Counted from the first letter of the stretch, positions 33,178-43,633 are shown. The stretch is 64,000 nt of DNA from Clostridium thermarum (GCF_006351925.1 NZ_CP040924.1:1820001-1884000), one strand, 5' to 3'. Notes: generated by a model from the sequence alone, not told the origin. Translations and numbers: made by a program.

Positions 33178-35250
33178 GGACAAAAACTAGTTATTGTAGA
33201 GTCACCGGCGAAGGCGAAAACCATTAAGAAATACCTGGGCTCCAATTTTATAGTGGAAGCATCAATGGGACATATCAGAGACCTACCTAAGAGTCAGCTA
33301 GGTGTGGATGTAGAAAATGGCTACAATCCTAAATATATAACTATTCGTGGAAAAGGTGATTTGCTTGATAAACTAAAAAAGGCAGCTAAAAAGAGTGAGC
33401 AGATTTATCTGGCAACGGACCCTGATAGAGAAGGAGAGGCCATATCTTGGCACTTGGCTAAGGCATTAGATATTCAATCAGACACACCCTGCAGAATAGA
33501 GTTTAACGAAATCACTAAAAATGCGGTTAAGAACGCCATAAAAAATCCAAGAAAGATAAATGAAGGCTTAGTGGATGCGCAACAAGCAAGACGTATCCTA
33601 GACAGATTAGTGGGCTATGAAATAAGTCCTATCTTATGGAAGAAAGTTAAGTGGGGATTAAGTGCGGGTAGAGTACAGTCTGTGGCTTTAAAACTGATCT
33701 GTGATAGAGAAGAAGAGATTTTGAACTTTGTTCCGAAGGAATTTTGGACAATAGAAAGTGAACTGAAAAAGAAAAAAGATAAACAAAATTTTAAAGTTAA
33801 GTTGTCGGGCTACATGGGAAAAAAGATTGAAATCGATAATGGAGAGCAGTGCAACAGAATTATAAGTGAACTTGAGCAAAATGAATTTAAAGTGAAGCTA
33901 GTGAAAAAAGGTAGCAAACTGAAAAATCCATTGCCACCTTTTACAACTAGTACACTCCAGCAGGATGCCAACAGAAAATTAAACTTTTCTACAAAGAAAA
34001 CTATGTCTTTGGCTCAACAACTATATGAAGGTGTTGAAATCAAAGGCAAGGGCTCAGTTGGTCTCATAACATATATGCGTACGGATTCGGTGAGAATATC
34101 GGAAGAGGCGCAAAAGAATGCTGCTGACTTTATCCTAAGCTCCTATGGCAGTGAGTATTTACCAAAGACTCCGAGAATTTATAAAGGAAAGAAAAGTGCT
34201 CAGGATGCCCATGAAGCAATTAGACCAACCTATACCGAGCTAACTCCTGCTGAATTAAAGGAAAGTCTAGCTCCAGATATGCTTAAGTTATACACGCTTA
34301 TATGGAATCGATTTATTGCAAGTCAAATGGCATCTTGCATACTGAACACTACTTCTGTAGAAATTGTCAATGGAGATTACCTCTTCAAGGCTAGTGGTTC
34401 AAAGGTTAAGTTTGACGGCTTTATGAAGGTATATGAATATACTAACGAAGAAGAGGAAAACAGCATAAATGTACCGGAACTTGAAGAGGGAGAAGTGCTT
34501 GAAAAGAAGAAAATAGATGGTATTCAACATTTTACTCAACCACCTTCAAGATTTAATGAAGCTTCTCTTGTAAAGATGCTAGAGGAGAATGGTATAGGAA
34601 GACCAAGTACCTATGCTCCCATAATTACCACAATCTTAGAGAGGAAGTATGTTGAGAGAGATAAGAAGAGTCTTGTACCTACGGGGCTTGGAAAGATTGT
34701 TAACACTATTATGTGTGAATATTTTAAGGGAATTGTGGATGTGGATTTTACTGCAGAGCTGGAGAATAGGTTAGATAATATAGAAGATGGCAAAGAAAAA
34801 TGGCAGAAGATTGTTGACGATTTCTATATCCCTTTAAAGGAGAGTATTGAAATTGCAGAAAAAGAAATTAATAAGATAACCATTGAGGATAAAGTAAGTG
34901 ATATTGCCTGCGATAAATGTGGAAGAATGATGGTTATTAAACAAGGAAGATTCGGAGAATTTCTTGCCTGTCCTGGTTATCCAGAATGTAAAAATACAAA
35001 AGCTATTGTTGAGGAACTGAATGTTTCCTGCCCTAAATGCGGTGGTAAGGTAGTAGTTAAAAGAAGTAAAAAAGGAAAGAAGTTTTTTGGCTGTGAAAAC
35101 TATCCCAACTGTGATTTTGTCAGTTGGTTTGAACCTACAGATAAAAAATGCGAAAAATGCGGTAGTCTTGTAGTTGTTAAATATAGTAAAGCAAAGGGAA
35201 ACTACTTCGTTTGCTCAAATCCGGAATGTAAACATGAAGTTGAAAAGTAA
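33175..35250 (+). CDS. topA: DNA topoisomerase I
   Basis: Relaxes negative supercoils. The 691-residue protein has a TOPRIM domain (VESPAKAKTI at 8-17; TDPDREGEAISWHL near 82-95), the catalytic tyrosine Y300 in LITYMRTDS, and three C-terminal C4 zinc ribbons (CDKC, CPKC and CEKC units, each closed by Cys pairs), as in Firmicutes. An upstream TGA at 33163-33165 limits the start to the ATG. Expected neighbour trmFO is absent downstream; a 400-bp noncoding region follows. Confidence 0.97.
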   Translation: MGQKLVIVESPAKAKTIKKYLGSNFIVEASMGHIRDLPKSQLGVDVENGYNPKYITIRGKGDLLDKLKKAAKKSEQIYLATDPDREGEAISWHLAKALDIQSDTPCRIEFNEITKNAVKNAIKNPRKINEGLVDAQQARRILDRLVGYEISPILWKKVKWGLSAGRVQSVALKLICDREEEILNFVPKEFWTIESELKKKKDKQNFKVKLSGYMGKKIEIDNGEQCNRIISELEQNEFKVKLVKKGSKLKNPLPPFTTSTLQQDANRKLNFSTKKTMSLAQQLYEGVEIKGKGSVGLITYMRTDSVRISEEAQKNAADFILSSYGSEYLPKTPRIYKGKKSAQDAHEAIRPTYTELTPAELKESLAPDMLKLYTLIWNRFIASQMASCILNTTSVEIVNGDYLFKASGSKVKFDGFMKVYEYTNEEEENSINVPELEEGEVLEKKKIDGIQHFTQPPSRFNEASLVKMLEENGIGRPSTYAPIITTILERKYVERDKKSLVPTGLGKIVNTIMCEYFKGIVDVDFTAELENRLDNIEDGKEKWQKIVDDFYIPLKESIEIAEKEINKITIEDKVSDIACDKCGRMMVIKQGRFGEFLACPGYPECKNTKAIVEELNVSCPKCGGKVVVKRSKKGKKFFGCENYPNCDFVSWFEPTDKKCEKCGSLVVVKYSKAKGNYFVCSNPECKHEVEK

Positions 35251-35289
35251 GTATAGGTATTTATAAAAGCTTCTTAGATCTCAATATAG

Positions 35290-35382
35290 ATTGCACAAAT
35301 CTGATGATATTCTAGAGTTTCAATATATTCTAAGCAATTAGAATATTTTTGAATTTAAGTTAATAGATCAGAGTTGTGCAAT
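35290..35382 (+). repeat. Nested long inverted repeat downstream of topA
   Basis: Outer 16-bp arms at 35290-35305 and 35367-35382 match at 15 of 16 positions (ATTGCACAA-TCTGAT type). Inside is a perfect 8-bp hairpin ATATTCTA/TAGAATAT (35325-35346) extended by TTCAA/TTGAA (35319-35323, 35349-35353). A T-rich stretch follows. It could be an elaborate terminator, a small RNA or a miniature mobile remnant. Confidence 0.6.
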
Positions 35383-35530
35383 TTATTTTGTTCAATGTTT
35401 TTAAAGCAATAAGGATGCAAAACTACAATTATAGATATTGCTTAGCTTTTATCTTATTATAATAACCATTAAAATGAGAAGAAAATAGTAAAAATCAGTA
35501 GTAAAATGTCAAAGTTTGAAAAATAATATA

Positions 35531-35559
35531 TTGAAATGAAAACTTTGTTATGATATTAT
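35531..35559 (+). promoter_or_regulatory. codY promoter
   Basis: TTGAAA (35531-35536), 17-bp spacer, TATTAT (35554-35559), about 90 bp before the codY ATG. Confidence 0.6.
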
Positions 35560-35578
35560 AATTGAGGTGACGATAAAC

Positions 35579-35602
35579 AATTCTGAAATTTTGAAATTTT
35601 TA
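35579..35602 (+). promoter_or_regulatory. Possible CodY operator in the codY leader
   Basis: AATTCTGAAATTTTG region resembles AATTTTCWGAAAATT with about four mismatches. Just downstream of the promoter, so autoregulation is conceivable, but AT-rich DNA gives chance matches. Confidence 0.25.
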
Positions 35603-35650
35603 AACAATTACAACAAAAGAGAAATCACTATATTAATAGGAGGTAACATA

Positions 35651-36427
35651 ATGTCTACATTATTAGAAAAAACAAGAAAGTTAAATAAAATACTTCAGAA
35701 AACTGGAGCGGAGCCAGTAGTATTTAGTGACATATGCAAGTTACTAAGCGATGTATTAGCATGTAATGTATACATTGTTAGCAGAAAAGGAAAAATACTT
35801 GGCTATAATTTTTCAGGTGGTTTTGAGTGCGATATAGTAAAAGACAAGGTGCTAAGTGAAATGAGATTTCCTGAAGCTTACAATTCTAAGCTGATGAATG
35901 CTCAAGAAACTTTAGCAAACCTACATAATCAAGGATTGTGTGTATTTGGTGAAGATGGCAACTGTGAATTGGACAATAAGATAACTACCATAGTACCCAT
36001 AATGGGAAATAGGGAGCGTCTTGGGACCTTACTGCTTGCAAGGTTTGGAGAACATTTTACCGATGATGATTTAGTGCTTGTAGAGTACAGTGCCACAATT
36101 GTAGGAATGGAAATACTAAGGGCTAAAAGTGATGAGATGGAAGAGGAAGTAAGAAAAAAAGCAATTGTGCAATTAGCCATTGGAACACTATCCTATTCAG
36201 AATTAGAAGCTGTAGAGCATATATTTAATGAACTAGATGGTAACGAAGGTCTGCTGGTGGCCTCAAAGATTGCGGATAAAGTAGGAATTACACGGTCAGT
36301 AATAGTAAACGCCTTGAGAAAGTTTGAGAGCGCAGGGGTTATAGAATCTAGATCCTTAGGTATGAAAGGGACTCACATTAAGATTCTGAATGATAAGTTA
36401 TTGGATGAATTGAAAAAGATAAAGTAG
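35651..36427 (+). CDS. codY: GTP- and branched-chain amino-acid-sensing repressor CodY
   Basis: Global nutritional regulator. The 258-residue protein has an N-terminal GAF domain (about 1-155) and a C-terminal winged HTH ([42 protein letters not shown]). Length matches CodY (259). The frame extends 28 codons upstream, but AGGAGGTAACAT directly precedes ATG 35651. Bacillus neighbours codV-clpQ-clpY are absent. It is followed by the rpsB promoter. Confidence 0.97.
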   Translation: MSTLLEKTRKLNKILQKTGAEPVVFSDICKLLSDVLACNVYIVSRKGKILGYNFSGGFECDIVKDKVLSEMRFPEAYNSKLMNAQETLANLHNQGLCVFGEDGNCELDNKITTIVPIMGNRERLGTLLLARFGEHFTDDDLVLVEYSATIVGMEILRAKSDEMEEEVRKKAIVQLAIGTLSYSELEAVEHIFNELDGNEGLLVASKIADKVGITRSVIVNALRKFESAGVIESRSLGMKGTHIKILNDKLLDELKKIK

Positions 36428-36466
36428 ATAATGTAGAAAAAAAATTGGAATTTATTAAAAAAGTTA

Positions 36467-36495
36467 TTGAAGGACACAAATCCTTATGTTATACT
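36467..36495 (+). promoter_or_regulatory. rpsB promoter
   Basis: TTGAAG (36467-36472), 17-bp spacer, TATACT (36490-36495), 102 bp before rpsB. Confidence 0.7.
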
Positions 36496-36516
36496 ACTGA
36501 AGTGAGAAAATACACA

Positions 36517-36572
36517 CATCGTCCAATTTATAAAAGGGTGCCGAAAGGTGTTTTATAAAAATGAGGATGATG
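36517..36572 (+). promoter_or_regulatory. Structured rpsB leader (putative S2 autoregulatory RNA)
   Basis: Three nested helices: CATCGTCC/GGATGATG (36517-36524, 36565-36572, one mismatch), TTATAAAA/TTTTATAA (36528-36535, 36551-36558), and CC-GAAA-GG capped by a GNRA tetraloop (36541-36548). A second Shine-Dalgarno-like GGAGG sits at the 3' edge. Confidence 0.55.
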
Positions 36573-36597
36573 GAGGTAAAACCAAGGAGGTATAAAA

Positions 36598-37299
36598 ATG
36601 TCAGTTATTTCAATGAAACAACTATTAGAAGCTGGTGTACATTTTGGACACCAAACAAGAAGATGGAACCCAAAGATGGCTCCATATATCTTTACCGAAA
36701 GAAATGGTATCTATATAATCGATTTACAGAAAACTGTAAAGAAGATTGAAGAGGCTTATGAGTTTGTTAAGAGCATATCTGCAGAAGGAAAAGATATTCT
36801 TTTTGTAGGAACTAAGAAGCAAGCTCAAGAAGCTATCGAGGAAGAAGCAGTAAGATGCGGTATGCACTATGTAAAAAATAGATGGTTAGGCGGTATGCTA
36901 ACTAACTTCAAAACAATTAAGACTAGAATTTCAAAGCTTGAAGAACTTCGTAAGATGGAAGAGGACGGAACTTTTGAAGTTCTTCCAAAGAAAGAAGTAA
37001 TCAAACTTAAGCATGAGGAAAAAGAACTTGAAAAGAACTTAGGCGGAATTCAGAAGATGAGTGACAGCAACATAGGTGCTCTATTTGTTGTAGACCCAAG
37101 AAAAGAAAGAAATGCAATTTCCGAGGCTAAAATTTTAGGTATACCTGTTGTTGCAATTGTTGATACTAATTGTGATCCGGATGAAGTAGATTATGTAATA
37201 CCAGGTAATGATGATGCGATAAGAGCGGTTAAGCTAATAACAGCAAAGATTGCTGATGCTATTATTGAAGGACGTCAAGGAGAACAACTAGCTGAGTAA
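36598..37299 (+). CDS. rpsB: Small-subunit ribosomal protein uS2
   Basis: 30S protein at the head-body junction. 233 residues; [27 protein letters not shown] start and the [32 protein letters not shown]-type block are typical. AAGGAGGT precedes the ATG. It heads rpsB-tsf-pyrH-frr and is preceded by a structured leader and followed by a near-perfect terminator hairpin. Confidence 0.98.
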   Translation: MSVISMKQLLEAGVHFGHQTRRWNPKMAPYIFTERNGIYIIDLQKTVKKIEEAYEFVKSISAEGKDILFVGTKKQAQEAIEEEAVRCGMHYVKNRWLGGMLTNFKTIKTRISKLEELRKMEEDGTFEVLPKKEVIKLKHEEKELEKNLGGIQKMSDSNIGALFVVDPRKERNAISEAKILGIPVVAIVDTNCDPDEVDYVIPGNDDAIRAVKLITAKIADAIIEGRQGEQLAE

Positions 37300-37308
37300 T
37301 TTTATTAG

Positions 37309-37340
37309 AGGTAGGTGGAGTAGTACTCCATTTACCTTTT
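37309..37340 (+). terminator. Attenuator hairpin between rpsB and tsf
   Basis: GGTAGGTGGAGTA (37310-37322) pairs with TACTCCATTTACC (37324-37336), two G-U pairs, extended by A-T, with a TTTT tail. No promoter is seen before tsf 30 bp on. Confidence 0.8.
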
Positions 37341-37369
37341 AAATTAACTTTAATAGGAGGAATAATTAC

Positions 37370-38293
37370 ATGATTACTGCACAAGCTGTTAAAGAATTAA
37401 GAGAGAGAACTGGAGCCGGAATGATGGATTGTAAAAAGGCTCTAAGCGAAACTAATGGCGATATGGAAAAAGCTATAGAGTTTTTAAGAGAAAAGGGATT
37501 AGCTGCTGCTGCTAAGAAAGCTGGAAGAGTAGCTGCAGAAGGAATAGTTGATACATATGTATCAGACGATTTAAAGAACGCTGGTATAGTTGAATTTAAC
37601 TGCGAAACTGACTTTGTTGCTGCTAATGAAGACTTCACTACATTGGCAAAGAATTTAGCTAAGCAGGCTTCAACTTCAAATGCTAGTTCAGTAGAACAGT
37701 TTGTAGAAGAACAATACATAGCTGATAACAGTGTTACAGTAAAGGATGCTGTTACAGCATTAATAGCAAAGCTTGGAGAAAATATGACTGTAAGAAGAAT
37801 TGCAAAGTTCTCCGTAGAAAAGGGCTTAATTCAAAGTTACATACACGGTGGCGGAAGAATCGCTGTTTTAGTTGAACTTGGTTGCGACGTAGTTAACGAC
37901 GTTGTTAAAGAAGTTGCAAAGGATATTGCAATGCAAGTTGCTGCTGCTAATCCACTATACTTAGACAGAGATTCCGTTGATAAAGAAGCAATTGAAAAAG
38001 AAAAGGAAATTTACAGAGTTCAAGCTTTAAACGAAGGTAAACCAGAAAAAATAGTTGAAAAGATGGTTGAAGGAAGAGTACAGAAGTACTACAAGGAAGT
38101 TTGCTTGGTAGAACAAGTATGGGTAAAGAATCCTGACTATACTATTACAAAATATCTTCAAGAAAAATCAAAGGAAGTTGGATCTCCAATAACAGTAAAC
38201 AGATATGTTAGATTTGAAAGAGGAGAAGGAATCGAGAAGAAGGAAGAAAACTTTGCTGAAGAAGTACAAAAACAAATGCAGCAGGTTAAATAA
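37370..38293 (+). CDS. tsf: Elongation factor Ts
   Basis: Nucleotide exchange factor for EF-Tu. The 307-residue protein begins [25 protein letters not shown] (UBA domain with TGAGMMDCK) and has the [12 protein letters not shown] and [14 protein letters not shown] blocks of the core. Length is normal for Firmicutes. AGGAGGAAT precedes the ATG. It lies between two terminator hairpins, so its dose is probably set by readthrough from rpsB. Confidence 0.98.
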   Translation: MITAQAVKELRERTGAGMMDCKKALSETNGDMEKAIEFLREKGLAAAAKKAGRVAAEGIVDTYVSDDLKNAGIVEFNCETDFVAANEDFTTLAKNLAKQASTSNASSVEQFVEEQYIADNSVTVKDAVTALIAKLGENMTVRRIAKFSVEKGLIQSYIHGGGRIAVLVELGCDVVNDVVKEVAKDIAMQVAAANPLYLDRDSVDKEAIEKEKEIYRVQALNEGKPEKIVEKMVEGRVQKYYKEVCLVEQVWVKNPDYTITKYLQEKSKEVGSPITVNRYVRFERGEGIEKKEENFAEEVQKQMQQVK

Positions 38294-38322
38294 AAAAAGG
38301 AACACTGCGTGTTCCTTTTTTT
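38292..38322 (+). terminator. Strong terminator between tsf and pyrH
   Basis: Seven A, GGAACAC (38292-38305), loop TGC, GTGTTCC, seven T (38309-38322): a perfect 14-bp stem overlapping the tsf stop. Confidence 0.9.
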
Positions 38323-38339
38323 AAGGTATTTAACTTTAA

Positions 38340-39065
<726 letters not shown>

Positions 39066-39077
39066 AGGAGGTTTATT

Positions 39078-39635
39078 ATGGTAAAGGAAATTTTGAAAAA
39101 GGCTGAAGAGAAGATGGCTAAGACCCTTAGCGTATTAAAGTCAGACTTAGCTACTATGAAAGCTGGCAGAGCTAATCCTACTATACTTGATAGGATTGAA
39201 GTAGAGTACTATGGAAGTATGGTTGGAATTAATCAAGTAGCCAACGTATCCGCTCCGGAGCCAAGATTAATTCTTATTCAGCCATGGGAAAAGAGTTCTC
39301 TAAAAGCCATTGAAAAAGCTATTTTAAAATCAGACTTGGGCCTAAATCCAACTAATGACGGTACAGTTATAAGACTTCTGATTCCTGAATTAACAGAAGA
39401 AACAAGAAGGAATTTGGTTAAACAGGTTAAAAAGTTAGGTGAAGATGCTAAGGTTGCTATCAGATCTATTAGACGTGACGCTAACGATAAGATTAAGGCG
39501 TTAAAAAAGGACGGTACTCTGTCTGAAGATGAGATGAAGAAGTATGAAGAGGAAGTTCAGAAAAAGACTGACAACTGCATAAAAGAAGTAGATAAAATAG
39601 TAGAAGCCAAAGAGAAAGAAATAATGTCAATTTAA
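39078..39635 (+). CDS. frr: Ribosome recycling factor
   Basis: Splits post-termination ribosomes with EF-G. The 185-residue length is standard; sequence blocks [20 protein letters not shown] and [19 protein letters not shown] are diagnostic. AGAGGAGG precedes the ATG. It follows pyrH closely and ends with a terminator-like hairpin over the stop. Confidence 0.98.
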   Translation: MVKEILKKAEEKMAKTLSVLKSDLATMKAGRANPTILDRIEVEYYGSMVGINQVANVSAPEPRLILIQPWEKSSLKAIEKAILKSDLGLNPTNDGTVIRLLIPELTEETRRNLVKQVKKLGEDAKVAIRSIRRDANDKIKALKKDGTLSEDEMKKYEEEVQKKTDNCIKEVDKIVEAKEKEIMSI

Positions 39636-39660
39636 AACCTGCATTATGCAGGTTTTATTT
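39634..39660 (+). terminator. Terminator between frr and uppS
   Basis: AAAACCTGCA (39634-39643) pairs with TGCAGGTTTT (39647-39656), loop TTA, followed by ATTT. Confidence 0.8.
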
Positions 39661-39706
39661 GTATTTTATATCAAATGACACCATCAGTGATAAGGATGTG
39701 CTGAGT

Positions 39707-40459
39707 ATGTTTTTTTTATTTAAGAAAAAGAAAAAGAGTAGCAGAGTAAGTATTGATAAAGAGATGCCGAAACACATTGCTATCATTATGGATGGTAATG
39801 GAAGATGGGCTAAGGAAAAAAATCTGCCACGTGCAATGGGACACAAGGCGGGAGTAGAAACCATAAGAGAAGTGGTAAAGGAGTGCAATAGGCTAGGTAT
39901 TAAGTACTTGACCCTTTATGCCTTTTCTACAGAAAATTGGGTAAGACCCCAGGAAGAAATTAACTCACTTATGAAATTGCTTGTTGAATATCTAAAAAAT
40001 GAAATTGAAGAATTACATAAGAATAACGTAGTGGTAAACCATATAGGAGATATATCAAAACTTCCTCAAAAATGCCAAACGGAGCTTATAAATGCATATA
40101 ATAAGACAAAAAATAATACTGGGGTAATTATGAATCTCGCTCTTAATTATGGGGGGCGGGATGAAATAGTGCACGCTGTGAAAAAACTTTTAAAAGATTA
40201 CGAAAAAGGTAACATAAAATTTACGGACATAAATGAGAAGTCCTTCAGTAACTACCTTTATACCGCTGGCATTCCTGATCCTGACCTTATCATTAGGCCG
40301 AGCGGTGAAAAGAGAGTTAGCAACTTCTTACTTTGGCAGTGCGCGTACTCTGAATTTTGGTATGCTAACATATATTGGCCGGATTTCACTGTTGAGGACT
40401 TGCACAAAGCAATAGAAGATTATCAAAAAAGGGATAGAAGATTTGGTGGTGTAAAGTAA
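39707..40459 (+). CDS. uppS: Undecaprenyl diphosphate synthase
   Basis: cis-Prenyltransferase making the C55 carrier for wall synthesis. The 250-residue protein has the substrate loop IIMDGNGRW with D29 and N31-R33, then GHKAG. The C-terminal blocks [20 protein letters not shown] and ARG-rich end are family hallmarks. The frame reaches back to TTG 39659, but AAGGATG supports ATG 39707. It precedes cdsA by 19 bp. Confidence 0.97.
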   Translation: MFFLFKKKKKSSRVSIDKEMPKHIAIIMDGNGRWAKEKNLPRAMGHKAGVETIREVVKECNRLGIKYLTLYAFSTENWVRPQEEINSLMKLLVEYLKNEIEELHKNNVVVNHIGDISKLPQKCQTELINAYNKTKNNTGVIMNLALNYGGRDEIVHAVKKLLKDYEKGNIKFTDINEKSFSNYLYTAGIPDPDLIIRPSGEKRVSNFLLWQCAYSEFWYANIYWPDFTVEDLHKAIEDYQKRDRRFGGVK

Positions 40460-40478
40460 TAGGTAGGGGGAAGAGCAA

Positions 40479-41276
40479 ATGAATAATAGATACGTGGGTG
40501 CCCTTCTAATTTCGCCCTTTATAATTATTATTTACTTAGGTGGGTACTATTTAGCAGGCTTTACAATGGTTTTAGCTTTATTAGGAATGCACGAATTCCT
40601 TAATGCAGTGAAAAAAAGTGGATCTAAACCTTTTTCTTTCATATGTTATGCTGCAGCCGTAGTATACTATGCTTTATTAATATTGAATAGAAACTCAAAT
40701 CATATTGATGCCTTCTTAATAATGTTGACATTAGTATTATTATGTATACCTGTTATAAATACAAAATATAATTTTATCGATGCTGCAATAAGTCTTTTGT
40801 GTGTATTATATGTGGCTGTGTTTTTTAGTTTTATACCATTGATCAACTTGAAACCATATGGTAATATACTGGTATGGTTAGTATTTATAACATCCTGGAG
40901 CTGTGATACAACTGCATATTATTTCGGGCGTTTTTTTGGGAAAACTAAGCTTTGCCCAAGGGTTAGTCCTAAAAAGACTATAGAAGGTTCCTTGGGTGGA
41001 ATTCTTGGAAGTACATTAATAACATTTGCATTTGGATATATGGTGGAGATTAATTATAACATCATGCCAATTGCTAACTATGCTGTTATCGGTATATTGT
41101 GTGGTATCATATCACAGTTTGGGGATCTAGTAGCTTCTTCTATTAAGAGATATGTAGATATCAAGGATTATAGCAAGCTTATACCTGGCCATGGTGGCAT
41201 TTTAGATAGGTTTGATAGTATTATGTATTCTTCTGTTGTAATCTTTTATTATCTTACCATTGTAGTAAAAATATAG
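40479..41276 (+). CDS. cdsA: Phosphatidate cytidylyltransferase
   Basis: Makes CDP-diacylglycerol. The 265-residue integral membrane protein has about seven transmembrane segments. The signature SPKKTIEGSLGG at about 161-172 and KRYVDIKDYSKLIPGHGGILDRFDS at about 222-246 are complete. Typical length. It follows uppS, and a terminator and the dxr promoter follow it. Confidence 0.97.
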   Translation: MNNRYVGALLISPFIIIIYLGGYYLAGFTMVLALLGMHEFLNAVKKSGSKPFSFICYAAAVVYYALLILNRNSNHIDAFLIMLTLVLLCIPVINTKYNFIDAAISLLCVLYVAVFFSFIPLINLKPYGNILVWLVFITSWSCDTTAYYFGRFFGKTKLCPRVSPKKTIEGSLGGILGSTLITFAFGYMVEINYNIMPIANYAVIGILCGIISQFGDLVASSIKRYVDIKDYSKLIPGHGGILDRFDSIMYSSVVIFYYLTIVVKI

Positions 41277-41286
41277 CTATTTATAA

Positions 41287-41339
41287 GAGGAATGTAGTAT
41301 AATTCTAGATGTGATATATACTGCTTCCTTTTTATTTTT
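41287..41339 (+). terminator. Terminator after cdsA
   Basis: AGGAA and GTATA type left arm (about 41287-41302) pairs with TATACTGCTTCCT (41316-41331) with a bulge, followed by T-rich sequence. Confidence 0.55.
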
Positions 41340-41371
41340 CATGGGTTTGGACTTTAGTTGGAATATAATTA

Positions 41372-41400
41372 TTGCTTAATTTATTATAAATATATATTAT
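41372..41400 (+). promoter_or_regulatory. Candidate dxr promoter
   Basis: TTGCTT (41372-41377), 17-bp spacer, TATTAT (41395-41400), 48 bp before dxr. AT-rich context. Confidence 0.5.
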
Positions 41401-41447
41401 AGATAATATATAATAATGTAAGTTACACATAATTTTGAGGTGGTAAA

Positions 41448-42602
41448 GTGAAGAACATAACATTATTGGGAGCAACGGGTTCAATTGGTACGCAAACTTT
41501 AGATATACTAAGAAAAGAAAAGAATAGATATAAACTTACTGCTGCTTCTGCACATAAAAATTACGAAGCTATGCGAAAAATAATTGATGAATTTGAACCG
41601 GCTTACGTTGTTATGACAGATGAAGAAAGCTGTAATAAACTAAGGGTTTACTGCAAGTTACATAATATAAAGGTTAAAGTTCTTATGGGGATGGAAGGAC
41701 TGATAGAAATATCTTCACTTCCCCAGGTGAATGTGGTGGTTACTGCCCTTGTTGGAATGGTTGGTATTTTACCGACTTTAAAGGCCATTGAGGGTGGGAA
41801 GGATATAGCTCTTGCCAACAAAGAAACACTGGTAGCTGCCGGCGAGCTAGTTATGAATAAGGCAAAAGAGAATAAAGTTAATATATTTCCCGTAGACTCG
41901 GAGCATAGTGCTATATTTCAATGTCTCCAGGGAAATTCAGAAAAGAGTATCAACAAAATCATACTCACAGCCTCCGGTGGACCTTTTAGGGGGAAAAAAT
42001 TTGAAGAGTTGAAGTTCATGCCAAAGGAAGCAGCCTTAAAGCATCCAAAGTGGAATATGGGGCACAAGATTTCCATAGATTCAGCTACCTTAATGAATAA
42101 GGGTCTGGAAGTTATCGAAGCTCATTGGCTGTTTTCTCAACCCTATGAAAAAATCATGCCTATAATTCATCCTGAAAGCATAGTTCACTCTGCCATAGAA
42201 TATATTGATGGCAGCGTAATTGCTCAAATGGGTAATGCTGACATGCGTCTACCGATACAATATGCTCTAAATTATCCTGAAAGAGCTAATATGGTAGTGG
42301 AACCCTTGGACTTAATAAAGGTTGGAAAACTCACCTTTGAAGAACCGGATTATAATAATTTTCCCTGTCTAAGCTTAGCTTTTGAAGCTGGTAAATGCGG
42401 TAAACTGATGCCAGCAATAATGAACTGTGCAAACGAAGCAGCGGTAGATTTATACCTAAAGGACATGATAAACTTTGGTGATATATATTATACAATAAAA
42501 GAATGTATGGAAAAGTTTGATTACTGTCAGGAAGTGACATTGGAGAATATTATACAGACAGAGCAACAAGTTAGGGAATACATCAATAAGAAGTTTCTAT
42601 AG
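41448..42602 (+). CDS. dxr: 1-Deoxy-D-xylulose 5-phosphate reductoisomerase
   Basis: Second step of the MEP isoprenoid pathway, NADPH-dependent. The 384-residue protein has the NADPH motif GATGSIGTQTL at 8-18, the metal-substrate site VDSEHSAIFQCL at about 149-160 and the NxxxN-type loop NEAAV near the C-terminus. GTG start at 41448 with GAGGTGGTAAA. It leads dxr-rseP-ispG; the overlap of stop and the next ribosome site suggests an operon. Confidence 0.97.
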   Translation: MKNITLLGATGSIGTQTLDILRKEKNRYKLTAASAHKNYEAMRKIIDEFEPAYVVMTDEESCNKLRVYCKLHNIKVKVLMGMEGLIEISSLPQVNVVVTALVGMVGILPTLKAIEGGKDIALANKETLVAAGELVMNKAKENKVNIFPVDSEHSAIFQCLQGNSEKSINKIILTASGGPFRGKKFEELKFMPKEAALKHPKWNMGHKISIDSATLMNKGLEVIEAHWLFSQPYEKIMPIIHPESIVHSAIEYIDGSVIAQMGNADMRLPIQYALNYPERANMVVEPLDLIKVGKLTFEEPDYNNFPCLSLAFEAGKCGKLMPAIMNCANEAAVDLYLKDMINFGDIYYTIKECMEKFDYCQEVTLENIIQTEQQVREYINKKFL

Positions 42603-42613
42603 GAGGTATGCAA

Positions 42614-43621
42614 GTGTATATATTATTAGCGATTTTGGCTTTTAGCATTTTGATTATAGGTCATGAATTTGGACATTTTATCGTTGCTAAATTAAATAAC
42701 GTAAAAGTAGAGGAATTTTCGCTTGGAATGGGACCAAAGATTTTTGGTATAAAGGGTAAGGAGACAGAATATCTTATAAAGGCCTTACCTATTGGAGGAT
42801 ATGTTAAAATGTTAGGGGAGGAAGATAAAAGCGATGATCCCAGAGCTTTTTCAAATAAATCTTCCTTAAGAAAATTGAGTATTGTCTCTGCCGGCCCAAT
42901 CATGAACATTTTGATTGCAATTTTATTATTTGGAATTACGGGATATGCTAGGGGAGTTGTAACTACAGAAATAAAATCCGTTTTAAATGATTCTCCAGCA
43001 CAAAAGGCAGGTATAATGGCAGATGATAAAATTCTGACCATTAACAACAAGAAGATTAATACCTGGGATGAAATTTCTACTGAAATTATCAATAATGGTA
43101 GTAAAGAGCTGATAGTTGAAGTTCAAAGGGGAAAGGACATTATAAGTTTTAATATGGTTCCAGTACTAAATGAGGAAACAAAAAACTATATGATCGGTAT
43201 AGAGCCGAAGACAAAGAAACCTAGCCTTGGACAAAGTATTTCTTATGGTTTTAATGAAACTGTAACTATGACAAAAGAAACCTTTAAATTCTTTGGAACC
43301 CTATTCCAAGGTAAAGCTAAAGCTAGCGACTTTGGGGGACCAATAACTATAATTAAAGTATCAACCAGTGCTGCAAAGGCCGGAATAACGTCACTATTAT
43401 TCTTAACAGCATATTTGAGCATACAACTAGCCATATTTAACGTCCTTCCGTTTCCTGCTCTGGATGGAGGATGGATATTCTTATTCCTTTTCGAGATTAT
43501 TACAAGAAAGAAAGTTGATGATAAGAAGGTTGCGGTAGTTAATTATATCGGTTTTATTTTTCTAATGCTTTTAATGGTGTTGGTTCTTTTAAAGGATATT
43601 TTCTACCCGATCAATTTTTAG
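42614..43621 (+). CDS. rseP: Site-2 intramembrane zinc metalloprotease RseP (RasP)
   Basis: Cleaves membrane regulators such as anti-sigma factors and signal-peptide remnants. HEFGH at residues 17-21 is the zinc site; a PDZ domain lies mid-protein (about 105-185) and the LDG motif in NVLPFPALDGGW near 283 provides the third ligand. About four transmembrane helices. The frame begins at ATG 42608, but GGAGGT ends there; GTG at 42614 has a 6-bp spacing and is preferred (335 residues). Confidence 0.95.
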   Translation: MYILLAILAFSILIIGHEFGHFIVAKLNNVKVEEFSLGMGPKIFGIKGKETEYLIKALPIGGYVKMLGEEDKSDDPRAFSNKSSLRKLSIVSAGPIMNILIAILLFGITGYARGVVTTEIKSVLNDSPAQKAGIMADDKILTINNKKINTWDEISTEIINNGSKELIVEVQRGKDIISFNMVPVLNEETKNYMIGIEPKTKKPSLGQSISYGFNETVTMTKETFKFFGTLFQGKAKASDFGGPITIIKVSTSAAKAGITSLLFLTAYLSIQLAIFNVLPFPALDGGWIFLFLFEIITRKKVDDKKVAVVNYIGFIFLMLLMVLVLLKDIFYPINF

Positions 43622-43633
43622 GAGATGAACTTA

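Larger units (their letters stand above)
35251..35650. other. 400-bp noncoding region between topA and codY
   Basis: No credible gene. It holds a long nested inverted repeat (35290-35382), a second hairpin with AAGCAATA/TATTGCTT arms (35404-35443), and the codY promoter (35531-35559) with an AT-rich leader. In related genomes trmFO often occupies this place. Confidence 0.6.

Noticed and set aside
35567-35650. 28-codon N-terminal extension of CodY
   Set aside because: AGGAGGTAACAT directly precedes the inner ATG, and the inner product has the normal CodY length.
36561-36749. 62-codon frame overlapping the rpsB start
   Set aside because: It reads the rpsB sequence in another frame and begins inside the structured leader.
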